A stretch of DNA of 64,000 nt from Xylaria sp. FL1777 (lineage: Eukaryota > Ascomycota > Sordariomycetes > Xylariales > Xylariaceae). Shown piece by piece: positions 48,571 through 58,951 of the stretch (the stretch's first letter is position 1; the number at the start of each line of letters is the position of its first letter). The notes below the pieces were generated by a model. It did no database searches. It was not told the origin of the DNA and worked only from the letters and a program-made list of their open reading frames with translations. Location of the stretch: assembly GCA_022578965.1 (NCBI GenBank), contig MU400542.1, positions 186,001 through 250,000 on the forward strand. Direction: 5' to 3'. Made by a program: the position numbers and the translations under genes.

Positions 48571-50491
48571 ATGGTTCATTGGCAACCGCCAATAAAACAA
48601 GCCATGTCTGAAGAGCCAACTCTGCCTAGTCTTCCGAAAGTGTCATGGGACTCCCATACCCAGACCTTCACTAACACTCGGAAGCGGCGCCGTGATGGCG
48701 CCACTACACAACCTCTCTTCTCTAACTCTAGCGACCCCGCCGTATTTTCAAGCGACGACGATCCCCATGTCGACAACTACATCAATGGGCGCCATCGAAA
48801 GAAGCGTTACGTCGGCTCTTGGTTTCAGCAGATGCCAACGTCATCTGACTCCACGTTCAGCGAAGCCGTAGAGCCTCAGCCAAAGCCAAAGAGGACATTT
48901 GAGCGCCAATGGGACTCTGGTGTATGGATGGGAAGTGATGGATCGGTAGATGTAGATGAAGAGTTTGCTATGGAACCGCCATTGGAATCGAAGCTCCCGC
49001 AGTTGCGAAACCCGCGTCCTACCCCATCGGCAGCTCCCGAAGACAAGGTTGTCTACACCATAATCTACACAGCCATTGAAGAGGGTAATCCAGATATCGA
49101 TTTATCGTACGTCCTCCTCCCATCATGAAACCCATTCAAATTTGATATCTGTTCAATAAAGCTGCAAGGGCCAAACTGACGGAAACAGTGCCATTGGAGC
49201 CACTACTATTCCCGACGAGCCTATCTCTCGACTCGCCGAGCTCACTCTTATTCCCTCGGTTGATAAGGACGTGCCATTCGAACAAACAAACCCTGAGTTG
49301 GGTCTTTACCTGTCTAATAATAGACTAACACGTGCGCCGGGTGCTTTATTCAATCTTGAACATTTAACTTACTTGAGCCTTCGAAATAATAAGATCACAC
49401 AATTACCCCCTAGTATTGGCAAGCTGCGAAATCTGCGAGAACTCAATATTTCTCTCAATCGTCTTCGTTATCTTCCTGGGGAGCTAATTCAGCTTCTCGA
49501 ATATCCGTCGGTATTGTCGTCATTGCACATTCATCCAAACCCGTTTCATCGTCCAGAGAGTCTTCTGCCATATCCCAAACCTGATAAGCGTGGAGATATT
49601 TTTATCCCTCCGAGATGCATACCTATACTCCAGGGCGATGGTTCGACGCTGCTTGTCTCGATAGATAATCACTCGGAGAGAGAGAATACTACTACGTCTG
49701 TGGTCTCGAGCGCGTGGCAGATGGTTACTCTTGCAAGATCACCAGTGCAGTATAGTGATAGCCGCGGTTCGATCCTTTCCAGATTCCACTTGCCCTGCGA
49801 AGAATCAAATGATCGTGCCCAATTAGGAGGGTTCGAGGAGAAGCAACATATTCAAACTGAGGATGCTACGCTACTCTCTGCGCCCCAGCTTCAAGGTCGA
49901 GTATCTGACCTCCCCTCTAAAACAAGCCAAGTCTTGTCATTGTTTGAATTGGCTTCAAAGTCTACGTCTCGTGCCGCACAAATAGTAAGTGATTTCCGGA
50001 GACATTTCTGTCTTGTTTTGTCTATTCCTAAAGCCTAGCAGCTTCTTTTGCCACTCACACGTATCTTTGAAGATTTTCATGCTTCCGAAATATTCGCAGG
50101 CTCTTGGAATCGTGACAACTAACTATGACTACGGCAGTGGGACATGGCTTCCTTTTTACCCCCAGAGGCACCGTCAAGCGTGCTGCGGACTATCAATCGA
50201 ATTGCAATGCAAAGCACTTCGAACGGCAACTCAGGGACCTTGCCGTGTTCTATATGTGGGCGACAGATCATAACACCAGTAGCCCAATGGATCGAGTGGT
50301 GGGACATATCGAAAGTAGAGTGGAACACGCAGGAAACTTTGGTACTAGAACCCCTCAGCATGAATGTGGACGAGAAGGCTATACCATTCCTTAAACGTGG
50401 CTGTTCTTGGAACTGTATACCGAAAACTATGGAAGCTGGGCAATGCGCGCCTGGCAGCATCCTGTTTCCCCACGACAAGAAGTCAAACTAG
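48571..50491 (+). CDS. Leucine-rich-repeat protein with C-terminal zinc-binding-like domain (3 exons)
   Basis: Model: join(48571..49106, 49189..49984, 50138..50491), 561 residues, or 550 if the ATG at 48,604 is used. The 82-nt and 153-nt introns have GTACGT and GTAAGT donors; the second has an ACTAAC branch and keeps phase 0. The N-terminus is polar with a basic patch (RKRRRD). Two to three LRRs follow (LGLYLSNNRL, LTYLSLRNNKITQLPPSIG, LRELNISLNRLRYLPGEL). The C-terminal exon has CSICGR, then WIEWW and FLKRGCSWNC, a Cys arrangement shared with other fungal proteins of this type. The role is unknown; the basic patch hints at a nuclear protein, which is inference. Confidence 0.78.
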
Positions 50492-52113
50492 TCGAGAGGA
50501 CAGTGCATCCAATAGACCACACAAAAACCGCGGACGGCGGCCGGTTGAATACAACGACTTTATACGACGAGACAACTATACGCGACGTTTATAAATCGTC
50601 ATTCAGCTGATCATGAACGTAGACTGCGGGCTTGATGTCGACTTTGTACCAAAGGGAGATATCTGCTGAAAATGCTAGATGCAAGCTTTCCGTGCTAGGA
50701 TAACCCTGTAGCCTTGGAAGCGAAAATAATCACGTACACTTGCTGGGTGACTCCTCCAGCTTTTCCGGCAATTCCGAAGTGGTTGCTCACTATGAGGAAG
50801 TCCGAGTCTAGTAGGGCTAACTTCTCCCGCGAAATCAGCCCTCCGTTTCATTCTAATAGATGAGTTCAGCCGTTTCATCAAGGTCAGGTCGAGACCAGTT
50901 TGCAATGCCTACACTGGGTAACTGAGCATGAGGCCATTCCCTGTATACCCTTTCAAGCTTCTACATGTGTAGACTGATGTGCTAGTTGGGCTGGAGCTAC
51001 TGTGCCGCCCAAGTACCGACCATGAAGATGCGGTTTCGTAGTGGAGTCTCCACCTGAGCTTTTAGACCCTGGGTCAGCCTGAAGCTTCCACTACACAACT
51101 TGCTTATTAGCGTTCACTCTTTATAAGTAATTACGGAGCGGCTCCTCAGTCACCTGACTGATCGTGGGCTGAGCTGAGTCCGAGCAAAAGCGGCGGATGC
51201 CCAAGTCGACATTAAAACCGCATGGGGGGATGAGTCGGCCGTACCACAAATTGCCCGTAGCTTAACTCCGTACATATCAACAACTACGATGCAATGCCAG
51301 ACTACATTTCCACCCAGCCATCCTATGCCCGTCTTTACTTTCAGAGCCAGGTAGCATTCGGTTAACTCAGTTAAACCTCTACCCGACACCCCGGATTTAC
51401 CGAAGTTCGTGTTCTGTGCACTATTCAGGTTACTGATATAAGTATCATGCCAAGACAGGACCCGATCGGTCGATGTCGAATTCGAGCTAGAGATGAAGGT
51501 TTGTGGAATCATGTGCACAGAAAGTCTCTCACTCATCAAGCTCTCTCGGAGAGTTGAAGCTATCTCATGCTGAAAATACTCTACAACCCCACATCCCGAA
51601 GCTTCCGAAAAACACCACGCAAATGTGCACACTATGTACGGAGTATACCTGTCTGAATTTGACTGTATAACGGAATCCCGGCATCCAAATGTTCATTGCA
51701 GTGGGTCCTACTAAGTCACGGCAACCGATAGTCACGTCATGTTACCAATATGATAACAGAAGCACAAAGAAGGGAATGCAGGTCGGGGAAATCGCATTCC
51801 AAAGAAAGATTGCCGGAGAATTCGTAATACAAGCCACTAGCTAGAGAGATGTCTTCGCGGGTGTTGAGGTTAACCTCTATGGGCCGACTATGTATATATA
51901 TCGGCTTCCTACCTTGAGGCAACGCTGTCATTCTAGTCCGACGTCTATTCCTGTTCCCTTCCCAACTAGAAGATTGTATCTTTGGTTTCTAGAACTCTGG
52001 TTACACCCTAGTCCTATTCACATCCTATTAACCGAGGTGGTCAACTTAAGCCTTGCCCTGGTGAATTAAGTTACAACGACGACGAAGTGCCTACAACGTG
52101 TATATATATAATA
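50492..52113. other. Gene-free stretch of 1.6 kb
   Basis: No supported gene. A 160-codon minus-strand frame (51,150-51,632) starts at GTG and resembles nothing I know. TATA-rich words occur near 51,890-51,900 and 52,100-52,111. Confidence 0.5.
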
Positions 52114-52527
52114 ATGTCTCCAACTACTATTTACCAGTCTCCCTATAAGCCAACACCCACATCAACCCAGCTCGACACATTCGTGCGGTGGTTGCGCCTC
52201 AAGAAGTATCGGATCGAAGTCACATACGGCGTATACGTCTACACGCCCGGCGAGAAGCTGGTCTTCTGGACGCTATTCTGCATCCTGTTCACTGTCATCT
52301 CGACCATCACGGTCCACTACACACACCGGAGCATCATATTCTTCGCGCGCACCCTCGCCGCCAGCATCGACGGCCACGTGTTAGACGGCCGCCACGGCCT
52401 GATGTCACAGTTCTTCGCCGCCAAGCACCCGGCGGTTGTCGGGCTCACGACGTCTGCGCAGACTCGTGGGGCTGAGGAGGCTGTTGAGCTGATGAACAGC
52501 TTGGCGAAGAACTCGCAGGTCGCGTGA
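52114..52527 (+). CDS. Serine palmitoyltransferase small-subunit-like membrane protein
   Basis: A single exon of 137 residues. The ATG at 52,114 is the first in frame; the open frame extends 27 bp upstream only through a GTG. Residues about 20-75 (WLRLKKYRIEVTYGVYVYTP, then GEKLVFWTLF and a hydrophobic stretch ending near HYTHRS) match the SPT small-subunit pattern: Trp, Tyr-x-x-x-V-T-x-x-x-Y, Pro-x-E-K, then one TM helix. Such subunits activate serine palmitoyltransferase in the ER at the first step of sphingolipid synthesis. It has about 55 extra C-terminal residues (after FFARTL) that smaller homologues lack. The assignment rests on a short motif. Confidence 0.6.
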   Translation: MSPTTIYQSPYKPTPTSTQLDTFVRWLRLKKYRIEVTYGVYVYTPGEKLVFWTLFCILFTVISTITVHYTHRSIIFFARTLAASIDGHVLDGRHGLMSQFFAAKHPAVVGLTTSAQTRGAEEAVELMNSLAKNSQVA

Positions 52528-54318
52528 TGCAATCTGCATCTGCAGAAACTATCCCATCTACCAAACTATCTATCTATTCTACGGGACGCAAAGAAACGTG
52601 CATGTGAGGCCACCTGCACCGAGACTTGGCGTTGAGGAAGACGGGCAGGCAGGCTCGCTCCTATTGGTCAGTCGGCCGGTAGTTCGTCGACAACACCACG
52701 CCTCTTATGGAAGGGAAATGCAACCCTACGTGGCATAAGATAAGAACCACCGCAACATTGATGCCAAATCGAGCACGAAAAAAAGTATTATTACTACGTA
52801 TTCATGTGGGAGGGGGGGTCATCAGGGAAAATTATTGCCATGGGCTTTTCCACACCTCGACTGATGACCTTGGAAACAAAAGGAAAAAAAAAAAAAAGAC
52901 AAAGAAAAGAATGGGAAAGGAAGTGAGGGGCTTATTAATTAAGTCCAAGCTTACAGAGCTTTTAGCTCCGAGAGCTCTCGATGCTATGATGCGCGCCGGG
53001 AGAGCTAAGCAATTCCTTACGCCTTGGCGTTTCTTTAAATGGGGGAACTTGCCGAACCCATTTTCCCGGTACCAAAACAGACGCATACCCATCTGCTGAT
53101 TACCTAGAAAGCCCGAAAGGGTTCATTCCCATGACATTCATTCGGAGCGTTCTTAGGATCCGACAGCCCGGGCTCGCGACGCGATATAGAGGCGGGACAA
53201 AAAAACGAAGAAACTTACCTAACTTGGTGCTTTACTATTATTTCCGACGACGACGACGACAATAACGATCACATGCCTTGTTTTTCTGTTCACTACACAC
53301 TATACCAAGAAAGGGTTCCAGCTTGATGACTCTTTTTCTTTCTTTCTTTTTTTACATACTTATGAGCGCAATATAATCCCGACGCAGCCGGACTCAGCAA
53401 CGGCTTTGTGGACCTGCCTACCTAGTTAGTCTGTCTGTCTGTCTGTCTTCGGGAGGTGTCGGCTGGTGTTTGTTTGGCATTAGCATTAGCATTAGCATTA
53501 GTTGATACCCCATTCGATTTGGTCTTTACGTATATATGTCAGCAGCTTAGTTCAGAATATACACGTGATGAATTTGGACTTTTAGTATACACATGCCTAC
53601 CTTGGCATATACTATGTATACGTATACATATTGTCCACGTCAGATCGTTCAAGGAAGTCAGTCATATATGCAAGGTCCTTTCCAGCACGGTCGTCTTGGC
53701 GCTTCTTCGATCCTTGTAGTAACACACGACCCGGTCAGTGCTGAAGCGCGAGGACGATGCGGCGCTAATTGAGCATGCCTTATGAGTAGTTCCCACATGG
53801 TTGTTAATCACACTGTAGAACTGCGAACTCCTGCGGGTCTGACAAGTCGCTGACCTAGTAAGTGAAGCACTACTAGCATTACAACCCAAAAGCTGTAGAG
53901 ACATCAAAGACCCCCGCAAAAAAATGAAAACAAAATATGATGAAATTGTCACTACACACAGGATAATAGACTAATAGTGCTCTCACTTTAGGGGGTAACA
54001 TTGCTTTGCTGGGTGAACGTAAAAGCGCTTGATCTCGCTTACGTGTGTAAGTGCCGCTGGATTCGGTCGATGGTGGTTCGAGGTTGTCAGCAGTGAGGCA
54101 TGATTATCATATCGCGTGTAACGAGCCAATTTTCATATAGAAGGCCATGAGAAAGCTATGTTAGGTAATTCAATGTTCTATGATAATTAAGTATGATTTA
54201 ACTATCCGTAAGTGCAGCGAAACTACAGCACAACTGTGTTGAACAGCACAGAACTATTCCCGGTCTAGAGCTGCCCTACATAAGTTGCGGACACGGCGCA
54301 AAACCGCCACCACCACCA
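52528..54318. other. Gene-free stretch with a microsatellite cluster
   Basis: No supported gene; the 52,707-53,099 frame is driven by an A-run. Four simple repeats lie within 260 bp: CGA units (53,245-53,260), TTTC units (about 53,333-53,350), GTCT units (53,430-53,448) and GCATTA units (53,477-53,500). The region lies between a plus-strand and a minus-strand gene 3' end. Confidence 0.6.
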
Positions 54319-56367
54319 TTACGGCGACGACGGCAACATCTCCTTGGCGAGATCCCGCAGCTTATACTTCTGGATCTTGCCGCTGGCCGTCTTGGGGTAT
54401 TCGTCGATCCAGAAGACGTACTTGGGCACGAGGTGGCCGGAGAGCTTCGTCCTGACCCAGTCCTGGATCTCGGCTTTCCCGAGTATCTCCGTGCCCTGAT
54501 TCTCGAGCACTACACCACTGCCATTTCCATTGCCATCGTCGTTGTCGGAGGCAGTCGTGGCTGTAGTAGCCTTGCCGGCTTCCACGAACCCGTCCCCACC
54601 CCTCGTCCGCACGCCCTTGTGCGGGACAACAAAGGCGGCGACGGCCTCGCCGTGGCGCGCGTCCGGCACGCCCACCACGCTGACCTCCTGCACGCCGCGC
54701 AGCTGGAACAGGCAGTTCTCGACCTCGAGCGGATGGATGTTCTCGCCGCCGCGGATGACTGCGGGGGCAAAGGCCCTCGGTGTCAGTCTCAGTTATCGTC
54801 ATTCTGGGAGGAAGGAGGGCAAGAAGGGGGAAATAACAGTAAATTAATCATAGTCACATGAACTCCAGAATCACTCACTGAGATCTTTAATACGCCCCGT
54901 GATCTCGACGTAGCCGTCCTCGTCCATGCACGCCTCGTCGCCGCTGTACATCCACACGGCGCCGGTCTCGTCGTCGACGACGCGGTCCTCGGCCGTGCGC
55001 GCCTCGTCGCCGAAGTAGCCCTGCATGACGAGGTAGCCGGAGGCAGCGAGCTCGCCGCGCTCGCCGCGCGGCAGGACGCGGGAGCGGTCGGCGGGCGAGA
55101 CGACCTTGACGGCCGTGTGCGGCATGGCGCGGCCCACGGAGCGCGTGCGCCGCTCCAAGGGGTCGGTCGGCGACGTCATGCAGGACACGGGGCTCGTCTC
55201 CGTCATGCCGTAGCAGATGACGAGGTCGCGCAGTCCCAGGACGTCGAAGAGGCGGCGCATGAGGGCCTCGGGGACGGAAGAGCCCGCGGCGATGCCCTTG
55301 CGCAGGTTCCGGAAGGCGTCGGGTCGTAGCCCCGAGGCGAACCCGGGGCTCGAGAGTAGTAGTTCCAGCTCCGCGACGAACATGGTGGCCACGCCGTAGA
55401 GCCCCGTGGCGCGGTGCTCCGAGACCATGTGCAGCGTGGCGGCCGGGTCGAAGGACGGCGAGGGCAGCAGGATGGCGGCGCCCGTGGTCGCCGTGGCCAT
55501 GAGCCCCAGCACGCACCCGAAGCAGTGGAATAGTGGCGGCGGACACACGATGAGATCCGACGGCTCCAGCCCCATGCGCGACGCGATCAGGTGCCCGTTG
55601 TTGAGCACGCTCGTGTGGCTCAGCATCGCCGCCTTGGGCGCCGACGTCGTGCCCGACGTGAACTGGATGTTGATGGTCTCGTGCGCCGACAGCGCCGCGT
55701 CCGGCGTCACGGGCCGCGGCGACGACTCCAGCAGCGTCGCGTACGGCGTGAGGATCCCCCCCAGGTCTCGCAGCGGCGGGAACCCGGACTGCGGGTGGGA
55801 GGCCGAGTTGTCGACCACCACCACGGTCTTCAGCGTCGGCACGGCGGCGGACTCGAGCTTGTCCCCGCTTGCCTTCGTCTTCTTCTCGCCCGTCAGCCCG
55901 GGGATCAGCGACGAGAGCAGCTCCAGGTTGCTGCGGCCGCGGCACGGCTTGTAGGCGAGGTCCGTGACGGCGCCGATGATGAGGACCTCGACGTCGAGGT
56001 GGGAGAGCGCGGCGCCGAGCTGCGCCGAGTTGAAGCTCGGGTTCAGGGGCACCCAGATGGCGCCTAGCTTGAAGATGGCGTAGGTTAGCACCACGGACTC
56101 GGATACGTTGCCTAGGCTCACGGCTACGCGGTCGCCTTTCTTTACGCCTAGGGATCGCAGGGAGTGTGCAACGGTGTTCGAGAGGGCGTCCAGCGAGGCA
56201 TACGTCAATGTCGTCGTCTCGGGCTTGGCCTGCCTGTGGATGGATGTTGTTGGAGGCGGTGAAGTGTCCATCATCACTGGGCTCCTCGCCATCACGGCGG
56301 GCAGATCACCATATTGTGATACGATGGAGGCAAAGTGTTCCGGAATCGTATGTGGAAGAAGAGGTGG
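54319..56367 (-). CDS. Acyl-CoA synthetase / AMP-dependent ligase (5' exon unresolved)
   Basis: Exons on the minus strand are 54,879-56,367 and 54,319-54,758. The 120-nt intron (GTGAGT donor) rebuilds GRIKDLIIRGGENIHPLEVE. Adenylation motifs are in order: QFTSGTTSAPKAAMLSH (P-loop), YGMTETSP, YSGDEACMDEDGYVEITGR, and PKTASGKIQKYKLRD with the catalytic Lys. The frame is open upstream to a TAG-type acceptor at 56,368-56,370 and reads TIPEHFASIVSQYG, a normal family N-terminus, so at least one upstream exon is missing from this model. It makes an acyl-AMP and then an acyl-CoA; the substrate cannot be read. The C-terminus (LPSSP) is not a peroxisomal PTS1. A Thr/Asp/Gly/Asn-rich insert splits the C-terminal domain. 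Confidence 0.85.
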
Positions 56368-56370
56368 CTA

Positions 56371-57820
56371 TGGGATTATCAGCACGCTATACAAGTAATC
56401 TTTGCATAGGTCATTGTCTCATTGTCTTCGAGATAGTCCGTCCTCATTTTATGTATGAGATCGTGAGATTTAGCCACTACATGAGCAGACCTTGTTGCTC
56501 GACAATTTCTCTCATTGCGGGCGAACAGATCCACTCACATCTATAGGTCCTTCAGCGTAACTTAACCTCGAGGTCATGACACATCTTCGCTGTATCCCGA
56601 CACTCCATATTCGGTGCTTCGTAGCCGCCGATAAACGTGAGAACATAGTATTGCTAGACTTATGGACAGCTCGTATTCGAGATAACCAGTCACAGTGCGT
56701 TATATGTCAAGAACCTTACGAGGTTGTCCGGGAAGACAACGCGGTCGTTAAGTTACGACAGGGACACAACCGTTCCGTCTTACAGCCCAGCCTGGCTACC
56801 GAATTTGTGTATGAGTTTGTGCAGATACTACTTTGAACATGTCTGGGATTAGCGTCGTACCTCTGTTCATATGGAATTGGGCTTCATGAAAGTGGTGTTT
56901 ACACAATATTCTCAGCTACACATAGACCCCTCGGTAGAAGCTGAGGGAAGGGAAGTTTAGTGTCTGTATGTTTGTGGGGTAGCCGGGAAGTCTACCCGTA
57001 GTCTTTACCCCAGAGTACGAAGGGATGAGCAGCGACTATTGCTTTTCCGAATCCACAGGGCTTGGCCAGAGTCGGAATCAACTAACCCAGTCTAGCATAC
57101 CTAGTCCTAGGTATATAGGTACTAGATAAGTACCAGTAACATGAAGCGTTTAATTTTGACGGATTCCTTTGAAGGCTCAACGTCTAATGGCCAGCAATCA
57201 TGCCGTAACAGAGGGTATGACTGCTTGCCTACCTAATGTATATACAGTATCTCAACACCAAACGCTGAATCCCGACTCAAACGCCGTCTCTATGCTCTGT
57301 AGGATACATATAAAAAAGCTCGAGCAACCCATCGTCACTAACCCGAGTCTCACACTTAGCTATACACGCCGTCCAAATCGTCTTTAGGGCTTCTGTGAGC
57401 GTGTCATTCCCGAGGCCGTCGCTCCATACGGTGAACAAAGCGGATGCGCTCCTCCTCCTTTCTGGCCACGGCTAGCGCAAGCATCGCGCTCCCTTTCCGC
57501 GGGCTATTGATCGTCCATCATGCACAATCTCACACTCATTCGAGTAGAATGAGCAGGAAGTCCCGAATGATACTTAGTCTCGGATACCCCGGATGCCCGC
57601 AAAAGATTCCCTCGCCTAGTTCGCATCGGATATAGCAATGGGAACAGTATGAGGTAATGTCGGGAAGCAGTCTAATCTTTACAGCAAGATAGCAATATGC
57701 TGTGCAGATGAGGAGATGAGGGCACATCTGGATGGCAAAGCTGAGGTCATAACCCAAATGGTGCAAAAATTTTCTACTGAACTTGACCAATATGTCGTTC
57801 GCTCTCAGGTTTCCAGGTGC
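56371..57820. other. Intergenic stretch with a possible RING-like remnant
   Basis: The 5' exon of the acyl-CoA synthetase should lie in the first few hundred bases. At 56,689-56,766 the plus strand encodes QCVICQEPYEVVREDNAVVK ending in a G-H pair, which resembles the start of a RING finger, but the remaining Cys/His are absent. No other gene is seen to 57,820. Confidence 0.4.
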
Positions 57821-58951
57821 CTAGACCAGGTTAGAGGGTGCATAGAACCGGGGGCGAAAAGAAAGCCTACCTTCAAAATCATGCTTGACGAATGCCATGG
57901 GATCGTCAATATCCTTAGCGCCCATTTGTTGGACGCCGGGTGAGAAACTAGTGATGGGCAATACTACTACGTCGCCCACCTTCTTGGATTTCTCCATGCC
58001 TGTAAAATTCCGGTAGGTAATCTCGCCGGCACTGCGCTTCATATCAAAATACCGGGCGTCATTGAAGTAGTCAAAGATAGTGTCTGTCCAGATAGCCGGT
58101 CCCGTGAACTCGACGATGGATTTTTCCTTCGTTACGAATGTCCCTTCCTTCTTTCTTTTCAGGGTCTCAGCAGTAATGCGCGACACGATGTCGCGCAAAA
58201 CGGGGTGTCCCGGTTTCGCTTGAATAGTCCATTGGCAGAATTGAATTCTACGGCTATACCAGTCTTTCCAGTCCGGGCGGTCTGGGTCAGCCTCAATGCC
58301 GATCACCAGGCCGACGCTGTTCTGGGGCACCGTGTCTGGGAGCCAGTCCAAGGCGCTCTTGAGGGCATATGTATCGATATCAGAGTAGATTCCGCCACGC
58401 GCCAACAGGATGAGGTAACGGAAGAAATCGGCCTTCAGAACAGGTTGGGGTAAGGCATTGTAGGCTTCGAGGATTTCGGGGATAGGGGCGTAAAGCAGTC
58501 GAAGGACATGGACGGCAACTTGGTCCGTTATGACCTCGTGAACAAAGCCCGGATGATGGTAAGACCAAGAACCCTCCTCGTCGCGAAAACCAAACCCGTC
58601 GTCTTCAGGTGTGTTCCTCCATGTCTGCCAGATGTAGGCCGGGAATTTGGACTCAACGTCATAAGGGTACTGGTAGGCTAGCTTGTCGTACAGCGACATC
58701 TTCGAAAGGTCTTGGACCGCGGTCTGGGTAGAGGACGGTTTGTCTCGGTGGTCGCCCACACCGGCGTGTGCAGGATTGGAAGTGGACGGAGCATGGTGTA
58801 GGGCGCTATCGCCGCCTCCGTCGGGATTCGAAGGCCTAGGGGGTGGTTTTCGGATAGGGTTGGGGGTATCGGGGCCATGCGCACGACGGATGAGTATGAA
58901 TGCTGTGATGAAAAACACAGCAAAGATGATAGCCCTCCGAAAGGGTAGCAT
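57821..58951 (-). CDS. OCH1: Initiation-specific alpha-1,6-mannosyltransferase (Och1/Hoc1, GT32)
   Basis: A single exon of 376 residues from the ATG at 58,951 (upstream codons give only TTG). It is a type II Golgi protein: a short basic N-tail, one TM helix (about residues 7-21, AIIFAVFFITAFILI), a Pro/Ser-rich stem, then the GT32 domain. Marks are FPAYIWQTWR, HPGFVHEVITD, PVLKADFFRYLILLARGGIY and the DXD metal motif D191-I-D193 (SDIDT). VIGIEADPDRPDW and RRIQFCQWTIQAKPGHPVL follow, typical of Och1. The enzyme adds the first alpha-1,6-mannose of the N-glycan outer chain in the cis-Golgi. Och1 and Hoc1 are hard to separate by eye, so the symbol is provisional. Confidence 0.88.
   Translation of the reverse strand: MLPFRRAIIFAVFFITAFILIRRAHGPDTPNPIRKPPPRPSNPDGGGDSALHHAPSTSNPAHAGVGDHRDKPSSTQTAVQDLSKMSLYDKLAYQYPYDVESKFPAYIWQTWRNTPEDDGFGFRDEEGSWSYHHPGFVHEVITDQVAVHVLRLLYAPIPEILEAYNALPQPVLKADFFRYLILLARGGIYSDIDTYALKSALDWLPDTVPQNSVGLVIGIEADPDRPDWKDWYSRRIQFCQWTIQAKPGHPVLRDIVSRITAETLKRKKEGTFVTKEKSIVEFTGPAIWTDTIFDYFNDARYFDMKRSAGEITYRNFTGMEKSKKVGDVVVLPITSFSPGVQQMGAKDIDDPMAFVKHDFEGRLSFRPRFYAPSNLV

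Noticed and set aside
50100..50137. Separate mini-exon in the LRR gene after the TTCGCAG at 50,099
   Set aside because: It would leave a 26-nt intron behind it. One 153-nt intron with an ACTAAC branch gives the right phase.
51150..51632. 160-codon minus-strand frame
   Set aside because: It starts at GTG, the first ATG is internal, and neither composition nor motifs suggest a protein. No introns or context support it.
52707..53099. 130-codon plus-strand frame
   Set aside because: The centre is poly-Lys from an A-run, and the opposite strand is equally open.
55117..56067. Long plus-strand and alternative minus-strand frames over the acyl-CoA synthetase
   Set aside because: They are shadows of a GC-rich coding exon; translations are Arg/Gly/Ala-rich without motifs.
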